From assembly GCA_046049665.1 (NCBI GenBank), contig JBJOQW010000038.1, forward strand, positions 1 through 19,049: a stretch of DNA of 19,049 nt, in the 5' to 3' direction. Every line of letters starts with the position of its first letter. Position 1 is the first letter of the stretch. This DNA is from JAAFHS01 sp046049665 (lineage in GTDB: Bacteria > Pseudomonadota > Alphaproteobacteria > Rhodobacterales > Rhodobacteraceae). The position numbers and the translations under genes are program-made. Positions 7,403-14,157 of the stretch are shown here, in pieces. A model generated the notes under the pieces. That model did not search any database, was not told where the DNA came from, and saw nothing but the letters and a program-made list of their open reading frames with translations.

Positions 7403-7861
7403 ATGTCCTTACGCGAACGGCTGCAAACGGCGTTGAAAGACGCGATGAAAGCACGCGAGGCGGACAGATTGTCGACGCTGCGTCTGGTGAATGCGGCAAT
7501 CAAGGACCGCGATATTGCCAGCCGGGGTGACGGCGGGGATGAGCAGGTGGGCGACGGCGACATTCTGGCCATTTTGGGCAAGATGGTGAAGCAGCGGCAG
7601 GAAAGTGCCCGGGCCTATGAAGAAGGCGGGCGGCTGGAACTGGCCGAAAAGGAACTGCAGGAAATCAAGGTCATTGAAGACTTTCTGCCAAGGCAGTTGA
7701 CTGGACCCGAGGTCGATGCAGCGATTGCAGCGGCGGTAGAAAGTGTCGGGGCCAGCAGCATTCGCGATATGGGCCGTGTCATGGCCGAATTGAAGGGAAA
7801 ATACACTGGCCAGATGGATTTTGGGGCTGTTGGCCCGCGTGTGAAGGAGAAACTGGCATGA
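7403..7861 (+). CDS. GatB/YqeY domain-containing protein
   Basis: 152 residues, typical length for the YqeY family. The N-terminal helical part MSLRERLQTALKDAMKAREA and STLRLVNAAIKDRDIA, the central ILGKMVKQRQESARAYEEGGR, and the C-terminal segments EDFLPRQL and GRVMAELKGKYTGQMDFG are family hallmarks. YqeY shares its fold with the tRNA-binding tail of GatB. A role in tRNA-dependent amidation is suspected but not established for stand-alone members. ATG 7403 is preferred over an upstream in-frame ATG at 7340, because family homology starts with MSLRERL. A weak promoter, TTGTTC (7340-7345) and TATTGT (7363-7368) with 17-bp spacing, may serve it. The gene is divergent from carA, with 199 bp between starts, and overlaps the downstream lipoprotein gene by the ATGA quartet. 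Confidence 0.9.
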   Translation: MSLRERLQTALKDAMKAREADRLSTLRLVNAAIKDRDIASRGDGGDEQVGDGDILAILGKMVKQRQESARAYEEGGRLELAEKELQEIKVIEDFLPRQLTGPEVDAAIAAAVESVGASSIRDMGRVMAELKGKYTGQMDFGAVGPRVKEKLA

Positions 7862-8256
7862 AGATTGCACTGGTTGCGCTGTTCGGTTTGGGCATGTTGG
7901 CGGGCTGTGTGACCGTGGTTCCTGCTGCGCAGACGGTGCGACCGGCGTCCGAGGCCCCGCGTGAGCGGTTCACCTTTGCCTCATCGGCGACGCGTGCAAC
8001 ACTGGCCTATGCCTGCCGTCCCGGTCCGCAGGATGGGGGCACGGCAGCGCGTGCAGCCGCAGCCCATGCCAGTTTCGATGCCGCCCTTGCGGGGTTTGCT
8101 GCCCAGCAGGCATCGGCTGCGACAGCGGCTATCAACCGCGGGCTGACCGGCGCCGCGCTGAGCGCCGAGCTTAGCCAGGCCGGTGATGCCTTTGCGGCGG
8201 ATCAACGTGCAGGCCTGGACCGGCGGTTTGGCTGCATTCCGGCGGGCGAGGCTTAG
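7858..8256 (+). CDS. Small putative lipoprotein, unknown function
   Basis: 132 residues. A lipoprotein signal peptide is clear: basic start MKIA, hydrophobic LVALFGLGM, then lipobox LAGC with Cys17 as the lipidation site. The mature part is Ala-rich and mostly helical, with two further cysteines (YACRP near residue 53 and FGCIP near the C-terminus) that could form a disulfide in the periplasm. I recognise no domain. It overlaps yqeY by ATGA, which implies translational coupling, although a cytoplasmic YqeY and a periplasmic lipoprotein have no obvious shared job. Its end overlaps the convergent metalloprotease gene by 4 bp. Confidence 0.8.
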   Translation: MKIALVALFGLGMLAGCVTVVPAAQTVRPASEAPRERFTFASSATRATLAYACRPGPQDGGTAARAAAAHASFDAALAGFAAQQASAATAAINRGLTGAALSAELSQAGDAFAADQRAGLDRRFGCIPAGEA

Positions 8257-8981
8257 GCCGGCGGTTCGCCGCTGGCCGCACGGCGCGGCGGGGCCGGGGG
8301 CACGGAATTGCCGCGCAAGGTGATGTTGCTGTTCGGGCCAAGCCCATAACGCAGTGTCACGGCGATGACGGCAAGGCTGATCATCAGCCACAGCCCGCCC
8401 CACAGCAGGGTTGCGCCGCCAAATTCATTGGCCAGCATCCGGGCATCAGAATTCAGGTGCGACCGGGTGATCGTGTCACTGATGATATCGTATGGCGCAT
8501 ATAACATGCTGGTCAGCCCGATGATCCGCAGCAGCATGTCGTTGATGCCATGCGGCAGCCACCGTGCAACGATCAGCATCACTGCGCCGGCCACTGTGCA
8601 AAACAGCACCGGAAAGCCATCGCGGATGAAAAGCGCCGTGATCAGCAGGGTGCAAATGCCAAGCATGGCAACCGCCGCACGATCAAGGTTAGACCGAAGG
8701 GCGACCAGAAACAGTGCGACACCAATCAGCAATGACCCCATGTATCCTGCCGTCAGGATCAGAAATCTGTTGCCGCCCCGCACAAAGGCCAGCCCGCCTT
8801 CGTTTGCAGACAGAGACAGGCTATCAACGCTGCCGCCGGTCAAGATCGCCGCCGCCGCGTGGGATAGTTCGTGAAAGAACACTGCCAGTATGCGCAGCGG
8901 ATAAAGCAGAGGCGTGCTGAAAAGGGCGAAGATGACCGCTGTCACGGCCAGCAACTGCCAGTGTCCCTTGATGGTGGTCAC
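8253..8981 (-). CDS. M50B-like membrane zinc metallopeptidase
   Basis: 242 residues, with about six hydrophobic segments. The zinc motif HExxH is FFHELSHAAAA (His37, Glu38, His41), placed in the first part of the protein inside a membrane helix as in M50 site-2-protease-like enzymes. A later YAPYDIISD segment (Asp165) may supply the third ligand, as in the M50B-like family. The C-terminal tail is Pro/Ala-rich. No PDZ domain is present. M50 enzymes cut membrane-embedded substrates such as anti-sigma factors, but M50B-like members are largely uncharacterised. The start codon overlaps the stop of the upstream DUF2244 gene (8978-8981), so the two are translationally coupled. Confidence 0.82.
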   Translation of the reverse strand: MTTIKGHWQLLAVTAVIFALFSTPLLYPLRILAVFFHELSHAAAAILTGGSVDSLSLSANEGGLAFVRGGNRFLILTAGYMGSLLIGVALFLVALRSNLDRAAVAMLGICTLLITALFIRDGFPVLFCTVAGAVMLIVARWLPHGINDMLLRIIGLTSMLYAPYDIISDTITRSHLNSDARMLANEFGGATLLWGGLWLMISLAVIAVTLRYGLGPNSNITLRGNSVPPAPPRRAASGEPPA

Positions 8982-9463
8982 GGATGTCTGATCTTTGTCA
9001 GGGCTTTGCGCAATTCCTCGCGCAGGCTAACACGTTCATCCTCTGACAGAAAGGCCCCCAGTTCCACCTCGCGGCCATTGCCGCGCAGGGTCAGGTATTG
9101 CGGCACAGGGCCTTCGGTGGGGTAGAGCCTGACCTGCACCCAATGGGGGTTGGCCTCCCACCGCTGATGGGTGGCGCGGGGGCCGTGACGATCAAGCGTG
9201 ATGAGGTCAGGCGTCAGGTGCAGTTCTTCCAGAATGGCGGCGTCGCGATAGCTGCGGTTGATGGCATACCAGACAGCCCAGAGGGCGGCGGCAATAAAGG
9301 GCAAAAGGCCCCACCAGACGGGCTGGCCGATCATGGCCACCAGTGGCACGGCGATCAGGGCGGCGGTGGTGCCGATGAACCAGACAAAGCCGCGGGGTGT
9401 GAGGGACCGGTAGGGCCAGAGGCGCAAGTGGGGGTCGGGGGTGGGGGACCATTGGTAGGGCAT
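8978..9463 (-). CDS. DUF2244 domain-containing membrane protein
   Basis: 161 residues with two adjacent membrane helices: FVWFIGTTAALIAVPLVAMI (about 26-45) and a second near 50-69 beginning PVWWGLLPF. A cytoplasmic beta-rich C-terminal part follows, with RWEANPHWVQVRLYPT and LTLRGNGREVELGAFLSEDER, the pattern of DUF2244 proteins common in alphaproteobacteria. Function is unknown. No good Shine-Dalgarno is seen before ATG 9463. The first gene of a coupled pair with the M50-like protease, it could be a partner or substrate of that protease, which is a guess from context. An inverted repeat at 9509-9525 lies 46 bp upstream of its start. Confidence 0.85.
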   Translation of the reverse strand: MPYQWSPTPDPHLRLWPYRSLTPRGFVWFIGTTAALIAVPLVAMIGQPVWWGLLPFIAAALWAVWYAINRSYRDAAILEELHLTPDLITLDRHGPRATHQRWEANPHWVQVRLYPTEGPVPQYLTLRGNGREVELGAFLSEDERVSLREELRKALTKIRHP

Positions 9464-9508
9464 GACGTGAAGGTAGGGCAGGGGCGGCGGTTGGGAAAGG
9501 CGGCGGAG

Positions 9509-9525
9509 TGTCCCATGATGGGACA
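9509..9525. repeat. 17-bp inverted repeat upstream of the DUF2244 gene (possible operator)
   Basis: TGTCCCATGATGGGACA: perfect 7-bp arms around TGA, 46-62 bp upstream of the DUF2244 start. Placement and symmetry fit a dimeric repressor or activator site. No regulator can be named. Confidence 0.5.
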
Positions 9526-9659
9526 GGTTTTGGGGTGAGGGAAATCAGGGGGTTAGCCGCGCGTATTAGGGTTTTGTTAAGGGATGGGGGTGATGGGGTG
9601 CCATTGCCTTGCCCGAAATCACGGGTGAAGTGCACCGTGTTGGCCAGAAGGTTAAGGGA

Positions 9660-9744
9660 CGTAGGGTATGGTCAGACCGCCAAGTGGGGCAGGCGGTGCC
9701 CGGTTTGGGGAAAGGGAATGGTGCGTGAGATCACGCACCCTACG
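9660..9744. repeat. Nested palindromic (REP-like) intergenic element
   Basis: An outer 8-bp inverted pair CGTAGGGT (9660-9667) and ACCCTACG (9737-9744) encloses an inner hairpin GGTGCGTGA-GA-TCACGCACC (9720-9739) with 9-bp arms. The composite, ending in GCACCCTACG, resembles dispersed palindromes I recall from Rhodobacterales intergenic regions. Copy number in this genome cannot be seen from one window. Confidence 0.45.
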
Positions 9745-9789
9745 GGGTGCAGGCCAGCAGATAGTGTGTTTGCCGAAATCGCACCGCAC

Positions 9790-9825
9790 AAACACAAAGG
9801 CCCCGGAGTGATCCGGGGCCCTTGC
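9790..9825 (-). terminator. Rho-independent terminator of ctaD
   Basis: On the minus strand, 20 bp after the ctaD stop, a perfect 9-bp stem GGCCCCGGA/TCCGGGGCC (9799-9820) with a 4-nt loop is followed by TTTGTGTTTG. The strong G+C stem and T-rich tail fit an intrinsic terminator. Confidence 0.82.
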
Positions 9826-9840
9826 TTTGGTTCTTGCCGC

Positions 9841-11535
9841 TTAGTGGGCGTGCTGCTTGTCCCAGTCTTCGCGCTTGGGCAGCTGCTCGAACGTGTGTTC
9901 GGGCGGCGGGCTGGGCAGGGTCCATTCCAGCGTATCGGCGTATTCGTTCCAGTAGTTGTTCTGGGTCACGCGGCGGCCCCAGAGCAGGCTGTAGAACACG
10001 ACGCCGATGAAGAACACGAAGGACGCGAACGAGATCATGGCCCCGACAGAAGACACATAGTTCCAGTAGGCAAACGCCTCGGGGTAGTCGATGTAGCGGC
10101 GGGGCATGCCCTGACGGCCAAGGAAGTGCTGCGGGAAGAAGGTGATGTTCGAGCCGATGAACATTGCCCAGAAGTGCAGCTTGCCAGCCCATTCGGGGTA
10201 ATGCCGGCCCGACATCTTGCCGAACCAGAAGTAGATGCCGGCAAAGATGCCGAATACGGCGCCAAGCGACATCACATAGTGGAAGTGCGCCACGACATAG
10301 TAGGTGTCATGGTAGGCGCGGTCGACGCCAGCCTGTGACAGCACGATGCCCGTAACCCCGCCAACGGTGAACAGGAACAGGAACCCGAACGCCCAGAGCA
10401 TGGGGGTTTTGAATTCGATCGACCCGCCCCACATGGTGGCGATCCACGAGAAAATCTTCACGCCGGTTGGCACGGCGATAACCATAGTGGCCAGCATGAA
10501 GTAGCTTTGCTGGGTCAGCGACATGCCGACGGTGTACATGTGGTGCGCCCAGACGACAAAGCCCAGCACGCCGATGGCAACCATGGCATAGACCATCGGC
10601 AGGTAGCCAAAGATCGGCTTTTTCGAGAAGGTCGCGATGACCTGCGAAATGATGCCGAAGGCGGGCAGGATGATGATGTAGACTTCGGGGTGGCCGAAGA
10701 ACCACAGGATGTGCTGATACAGCACCGGGTCACCGCCGCCTGATGGCGTAAAGAACGTGGTGCCAAAGTTGCGGTCGGTCAGCAGCATGGTGATGGCGCC
10801 AGCCAGCACGGGCAGGGCAAGCAGGACAAGCCATGCGGTCACGAAGATGGACCAGGCAAACAGCGGCACCTTGTGCAGGGTCATGCCGGGGGCGCGCATG
10901 TTCAGGAAAGTGGTGATCATGTTGATGGCGCCAAGGATCGACGAGGCACCGGACAGGTGCACGGCGAAGATGGCAAGGTCCATGGCATAGCCACCCTCAG
11001 CGGTGGTGGACAGCGGCGGATAAAGCACCCAGCCAACGCCTGCACCGGTGCCAAGCGCGCCACCGCCACCGGGGGCGAAGAGCGAAGCCACAGCGAGCGC
11101 TGAGCCCGCGACAAACAGCCAGTAGGACAGGTTGTTCATGCGCGGGAAGGCCATATCGGGCGCGCCGATCTGCAAGGGCATGAAATAGTTGCCAAATCCG
11201 CCGAACAGTGCGGGGATCACGACAAAGAACATCATCAGGATACCGTGGCCCGTGATCATCACGTTCCAGATATGGCCATTTGGCGTGCAGGTGGCAGCGG
11301 CATCAGCGGCAAAGCGCAGGCCTTCCTGGCACATGTACTGCACGCCGGGGTTCATCAACTCCATCCGCATGTAGACGGTGAAGGCGACAGAGATAAAGCC
11401 AAGCAGGCCGCCGGTGAACAGATAGAGGATCCCGATGTCCTTGTGGTTGGTGGACATGAACCAGCGGGTAAAGAACCCACGGTGATCTTCGTGCCCATCG
11501 GTATTGTGTTGGCCATGGATGGCTGCGTCGGCCAT
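9841..11535 (-). CDS. ctaD: Cytochrome c oxidase subunit I, aa3 type
   Basis: 564 residues, twelve-helix heme-copper oxidase subunit I that reduces O2 to water and pumps protons in the inner membrane. Visible ligands: heme a His97 (ITGHGILMM) and His419; heme a3 His417 (VVAHFHYVMS); CuB His282, His331 and His332 (FFGHPEVY, WAHHMYT), with Tyr286 for the His-Tyr cross-link and Glu284. D-channel Asp127 and Asn134 (GAPDMAFPRMNN) and K-channel Lys360 (PTGVKIFSW) are present, so it is a type A1 pump. The loop with Cys69 and Cys83 near the N-terminus could form a disulfide. ATG 11535 has GGGAG nine bases upstream. It stands alone: subunit II/III and assembly genes are not adjacent, as often seen for ctaD in Paracoccus relatives. 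A strong terminator follows. Confidence 0.98.
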   Translation of the reverse strand: MADAAIHGQHNTDGHEDHRGFFTRWFMSTNHKDIGILYLFTGGLLGFISVAFTVYMRMELMNPGVQYMCQEGLRFAADAAATCTPNGHIWNVMITGHGILMMFFVVIPALFGGFGNYFMPLQIGAPDMAFPRMNNLSYWLFVAGSALAVASLFAPGGGGALGTGAGVGWVLYPPLSTTAEGGYAMDLAIFAVHLSGASSILGAINMITTFLNMRAPGMTLHKVPLFAWSIFVTAWLVLLALPVLAGAITMLLTDRNFGTTFFTPSGGGDPVLYQHILWFFGHPEVYIIILPAFGIISQVIATFSKKPIFGYLPMVYAMVAIGVLGFVVWAHHMYTVGMSLTQQSYFMLATMVIAVPTGVKIFSWIATMWGGSIEFKTPMLWAFGFLFLFTVGGVTGIVLSQAGVDRAYHDTYYVVAHFHYVMSLGAVFGIFAGIYFWFGKMSGRHYPEWAGKLHFWAMFIGSNITFFPQHFLGRQGMPRRYIDYPEAFAYWNYVSSVGAMISFASFVFFIGVVFYSLLWGRRVTQNNYWNEYADTLEWTLPSPPPEHTFEQLPKREDWDKQHAH

Positions 11536-11626
11536 AGGCGTCTCCCGCTTGATTGGATTCCAGTGTGCCGCACTGCGGCTTGGGGGCGTGTTTAGCCACC
11601 TAAGCCAGCGGCGGCAACGCCCCACA

Positions 11627-11656
11627 TTGCCGCAACCCCCAGATTTTTTGCGGCAA
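11627..11656. repeat. Inverted repeat between lipB and ctaD
   Basis: TTGCCGCAA (11627-11635) and TTGCGGCAA (11648-11656) form perfect 9-bp arms around a 12-nt spacer, 13 bp after the lipB stop and about 90 bp upstream of ctaD. There is no clear T-run, so it may be a regulatory site for ctaD rather than a terminator. A GCGGC...GCCGC arrangement nearby is reminiscent of PrrA/RegA sites, but the match is weak. Confidence 0.4.
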
Positions 11657-11669
11657 ATCGGCCAGATTG

Positions 11670-12323
11670 TCAGGGGCAGCCGGAAAAAGCGCGTGCAAAG
11701 GTGGTTTTCAGCGCGAGATCAAGGTCATCCATGCTGACGGGCAGGCCCAGATCGACAAGCGAGGTCACGCCATGATCGCGGATACCGCAAGGCACGATGC
11801 CGTTGAAATGCGAAAGGTCGGGTTCGACGTTGATGGAAATGCCGTGGAAGGTGATCCAGCGGCGGATTTTCACGCCGATGGCGGCGATCTTGTCTTCGCG
11901 CGGCTGGCCATCCGGGCCGGGGGGGCGGTCAGGGCGGGTGACCCAGACGCCGACGCGGCCAGGGCGGATTTCACCTCTCACACCAAACTCGGCAAGGGTG
12001 GCGATGACCCAGTTTTCCAGATCGCGCACATAGCAGCGCACATCGCGGCCGCGCTGGTTCAGATCGAGCATGGCATAGACAACGCGCTGACCGGGACCGT
12101 GGTAGGTGTATTGCCCGCCGCGGCCTGCGACATGCACGGGAAAGCGGGCATCGAGCAGGTCGGCGGGGTTGGTGGATGTGCCTGCCGTGTAAAGGGGGGG
12201 GTGCTCCAGCAGCCAGATCGCCTCGGCTGCGGTGCCTGCGGACATGGCGGCAACATGGGCCTCCATCGTGGCCAGCGTTTCGGTATAGGGGGCAAGGCCG
12301 GGCAGATGGGTCCAGTCAACCAT
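11670..12323 (-). CDS. lipB: Lipoyl(octanoyl) transferase
   Basis: 217 residues, normal LipB length. It transfers octanoate from acyl-carrier protein to the lipoyl domains of 2-oxoacid dehydrogenases and the glycine cleavage H protein. Signature segments are LLEHPPLYTAG, RGGQYTYHGPGQRVVY, the catalytic lysine in DKIAAIGVKIRRW (Lys145) and the catalytic cysteine in GIVPCGIRDHGVTSL (Cys179). The start overlaps the end of the upstream LytTR regulator gene by 8 bp, so the two are co-transcribed. ctaD follows 134 bp downstream on the same strand but probably has its own promoter. Confidence 0.96.
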   Translation of the reverse strand: MVDWTHLPGLAPYTETLATMEAHVAAMSAGTAAEAIWLLEHPPLYTAGTSTNPADLLDARFPVHVAGRGGQYTYHGPGQRVVYAMLDLNQRGRDVRCYVRDLENWVIATLAEFGVRGEIRPGRVGVWVTRPDRPPGPDGQPREDKIAAIGVKIRRWITFHGISINVEPDLSHFNGIVPCGIRDHGVTSLVDLGLPVSMDDLDLALKTTFARAFSGCP

Positions 12324-13110
12324 GGGGGGTGCCCTTTTGCGGCAAGAGGCCTGCCTGCCGGATGGCGGGCATGAAGGCGCGGCTGACGGGAACAGTCTGG
12401 CCGTTGATCAGGGTAAGCAGGGCGCCATCACCGCGCTTTTCAGCGGCAGAGACGGCAGCCTGTGCAACCCAATGGGACCGATGCACCTGCAAGCCGGTGA
12501 CGGGAGAGGTTTCGCGTATTGCATCGCCAAGCCGCATCAGCAGCATCTCGCGCCCCTTGGTTGTGACAACGTCAACATAGTGGTCCTGCACGGAAAGTGA
12601 CAGCAGCACGCCGCGCTTTTGGACGGGCAGGCGCAGAAGGATGGCAGGCGGGCCCTGTGGCGTGGCCAAAGGAAGGGCTGCGGTGGGTTTGGCGGCAAAG
12701 ACCTGTGCGGCAATCTCGATCACAAGGCAGATGACAAAGACCGCGGCAAAACTGGCAAGGGCGCTGCCGGGGCTTTGCGGGCCTTGGCCGAAAAGCAGGT
12801 TGAGCAGGAAAAGCAGGCAGAACACCACGATCGCCACGGCCAGTGCGGTGCCAAGTGTGCGCATAAGCGGGCCTTGGCGGCTGGCATAGGGATGCAAGAG
12901 GGCGGTGACAAGAAAGCCGGCACTGTAGGTCAGCCAGACGACAAGCGCCCAATACAGCATGCGCAGGGGCAGGCTTTGCGTGGTCCATGTCTCGAACGGC
13001 CCGGACAGGCCAAGGATTACGGCAACCCCGGCCATCACGGTTGCGACCTGCGGCTGCACAAGATGTGCCCGCAAGTCACGCAGCGTGGATGGCGGGGTCA
13101 GGTCATTCAC
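12316..13110 (-). CDS. Membrane-anchored LytTR-domain DNA-binding regulator
   Basis: 264 residues. The N-terminal half has about four membrane helices (roughly 22-38, 50-72, 86-107 and 117-138). Residues about 165-258 form a LytTR DNA-binding domain: LLSLSVQDHYVDVVTTKGRE, MRLGDAIRE, GLQVHRSHWVA and the final LINGQTVPVSRAF. No receiver or kinase domain is present, so it would sense at the membrane and bind DNA directly, a one-component arrangement. The stimulus is unknown. The gene overlaps lipB by 8 bp downstream and is divergent from the DUF2306 gene across 136 bp. LytTR targets are often imperfect direct repeats; I did not find a convincing pair next to it. Confidence 0.88.
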   Translation of the reverse strand: MNDLTPPSTLRDLRAHLVQPQVATVMAGVAVILGLSGPFETWTTQSLPLRMLYWALVVWLTYSAGFLVTALLHPYASRQGPLMRTLGTALAVAIVVFCLLFLLNLLFGQGPQSPGSALASFAAVFVICLVIEIAAQVFAAKPTAALPLATPQGPPAILLRLPVQKRGVLLSLSVQDHYVDVVTTKGREMLLMRLGDAIRETSPVTGLQVHRSHWVAQAAVSAAEKRGDGALLTLINGQTVPVSRAFMPAIRQAGLLPQKGTPHG

Positions 13111-13246
13111 GAAACGGGCCCTTCATCGGCGAAATCCGGCTTGGCGCGGATTGTCCGCGCGCCGCAAGGCGATAGCACCGAAGCCCGCTGCGGAAAAGTC
13201 TGCAGGCTGGGCGGGCCGATCAACCCGTGCTGCGAAAGACCTGCCC

Positions 13247-13744
13247 ATGAACCTTGCCGTCCTTGCCGAAGCCCCACTTGCCGTACAGATCCACGTGGCC
13301 GCTGCAGTACCCGCGCTGATCCTTGGGCCCGTGGCGATCTGGCGCAGGCGGCGTGATGTCTGGCACCGCTTGGCGGGGCGCGCCTGGGTGCTGGCCATGG
13401 TGATCCTGGCGGGATCATCGTTCCTGATCCATGAAGCACGGCATTTCGGGCCATTCTCGGTGATCCATCTGTTGTCAGTGCTGACGTTTCTGGGGCTGTG
13501 GCAGGGCGTGGCGGCCATCCGGCGCGGTGACGTGGTCAGCCATCAGCGGGCGATGCGCGGGCTTTATCTGCAGGCGCTGGTCCTAGCAGGTGTGTTCACC
13601 TTTTTGCCGGGGCGGCGCATGAATGCGCTGCTGTTTGACGGCGCGGCCATGGCCGGGTTTGCAGCGGCGGTTGCGGTGGGGGCGGTTCTGTTCTGGCTGA
13701 TCTGGCGCGAAGGGCGCAGGCCGGGCGTGCAAAAGATGCGTTGA
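13247..13744 (+). CDS. DUF2306 domain-containing membrane protein
   Basis: 165 residues with about four membrane helices (for example VQIHVAAAVPALILGPVAIW, WVLAMVILAGSSFLI and FAAAVAVGAVLFWLIW). The segment HRLAGRAWVLAM, the IHLLSVLTFLGLW helix and HQRAMRGLYLQALVLAG match the DUF2306 family, whose conserved histidines lie near the membrane surface. Function is unknown. The start ATG 13247 has GAAAG about ten bases upstream; the frame is open far upstream, but that part lies in the regulator gene and has no membrane or family features. The TGA stop lies in a TTGACC that could be part of the tRNA promoter. Confidence 0.82.
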   Translation: MNLAVLAEAPLAVQIHVAAAVPALILGPVAIWRRRRDVWHRLAGRAWVLAMVILAGSSFLIHEARHFGPFSVIHLLSVLTFLGLWQGVAAIRRGDVVSHQRAMRGLYLQALVLAGVFTFLPGRRMNALLFDGAAMAGFAAAVAVGAVLFWLIWREGRRPGVQKMR

Positions 13745-13801
13745 CCCCCTTTCCTTCGCGCGCGAGTATCGCTAGAAGCGCGGCCACCAAGACCAAAGTG
13801 T

Positions 13802-13888
13802 GCGGATATGGCGGAATTGGTAGACGCGCAGCGTTGAGGTCGCTGTGGGGTAACTCCCGTGAAGGTTCGAGTCCTTTTATCCGCACCA
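13802..13888 (+). tRNA. tRNA-Leu (anticodon GAG)
   Basis: Complete cloverleaf with encoded CCA: acceptor GCGGATA/TATCCGC, D-arm GCGGAATTGGTAGACGC, anticodon stem CAGCG/CGCTG with loop TTGAGGT (GAG at 13836-13838), a variable arm TGGGGTAACTCCCGT forming the extra stem of class II tRNAs, T-arm GAAGG-TTCGAGT-CCTTT, discriminator A and CCA at 13886-13888. It decodes CUC/CUU. The large variable arm and A73 confirm leucine. Confidence 0.96.
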
Positions 13889-14157
13889 CCCCTTCCCCCG
13901 ACATGATGACAAAGATGCGCACGCGGCTAAGCGGGTATGAAATTCTGCGTGCAGAATTGATTAAAATGCCGGAGTTAACCGGGGTTTAGCGATTTTCTCC
14001 CCTTCATGCGTGAAAGCCATGTGCCGTGGGGCGCGGTGGCAACTAACAGGTCAGCGCATCATGCCTGCCAGAGAAGGCCCCGTCACTGCGGTGAAACCGC
14101 AAGGGCGGGCCTCTTTGGCATGACATCGCGGTGCTGGCCGTTTCGTGGGGTGATCCG
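13889..14157. other. Intergenic region upstream of the RTX gene
   Basis: 269 bp without a credible gene. It contains an 18-bp palindrome (13941-13958) and an imperfect CtrA-type site on the minus strand (CTAA-N7-TTAAC, 13974-13989). No canonical -35/-10 pair and no T-run terminator after the tRNA were found. It presumably holds the RTX gene promoter. Confidence 0.55.
13941..13958. promoter_or_regulatory. 18-bp perfect palindrome, candidate operator
   Basis: AATTCTGC-GT-GCAGAATT has 8-bp perfect arms, about 200 bp upstream of the RTX start and 53 bp after the tRNA. Its length and dyad symmetry fit a dimeric regulator (LuxR-, TetR- or MarR-like). It is not followed by a T-run, so a terminator is unlikely. 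Confidence 0.45.

Larger units (their letters stand above)
9464..9840. other. 377-bp intergenic region with several inverted repeats
   Basis: No credible coding sequence. It contains, left to right, a 17-bp inverted repeat (9509-9525), a nested palindromic structure (9660-9744) and the ctaD terminator hairpin (9799-9820). The promoter of the DUF2244/M50 pair should also lie here, but I cannot point to a convincing -35/-10 pair. Confidence 0.7.

Noticed and set aside
7204..7581. N-terminal extension of carA
   Set aside because: No family similarity, overlaps the divergent yqeY gene, and ATG 7203 has a good ribosome binding site.
9508..10338. 276-codon plus-strand frame
   Set aside because: Crosses the ctaD terminator and lies antisense to ctaD.
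13144..13160. Hairpin GCGCGGA-TTG-TCCGCGC between the LytTR and DUF2306 genes
   Set aside because: Short, in very G+C-rich sequence where such dyads are expected by chance; no T-run.
13741..13772. tRNA promoter TTGACC with TATCGC
   Set aside because: The spacing is about 20 bp and the -10 is poor; possible but not good enough to list.
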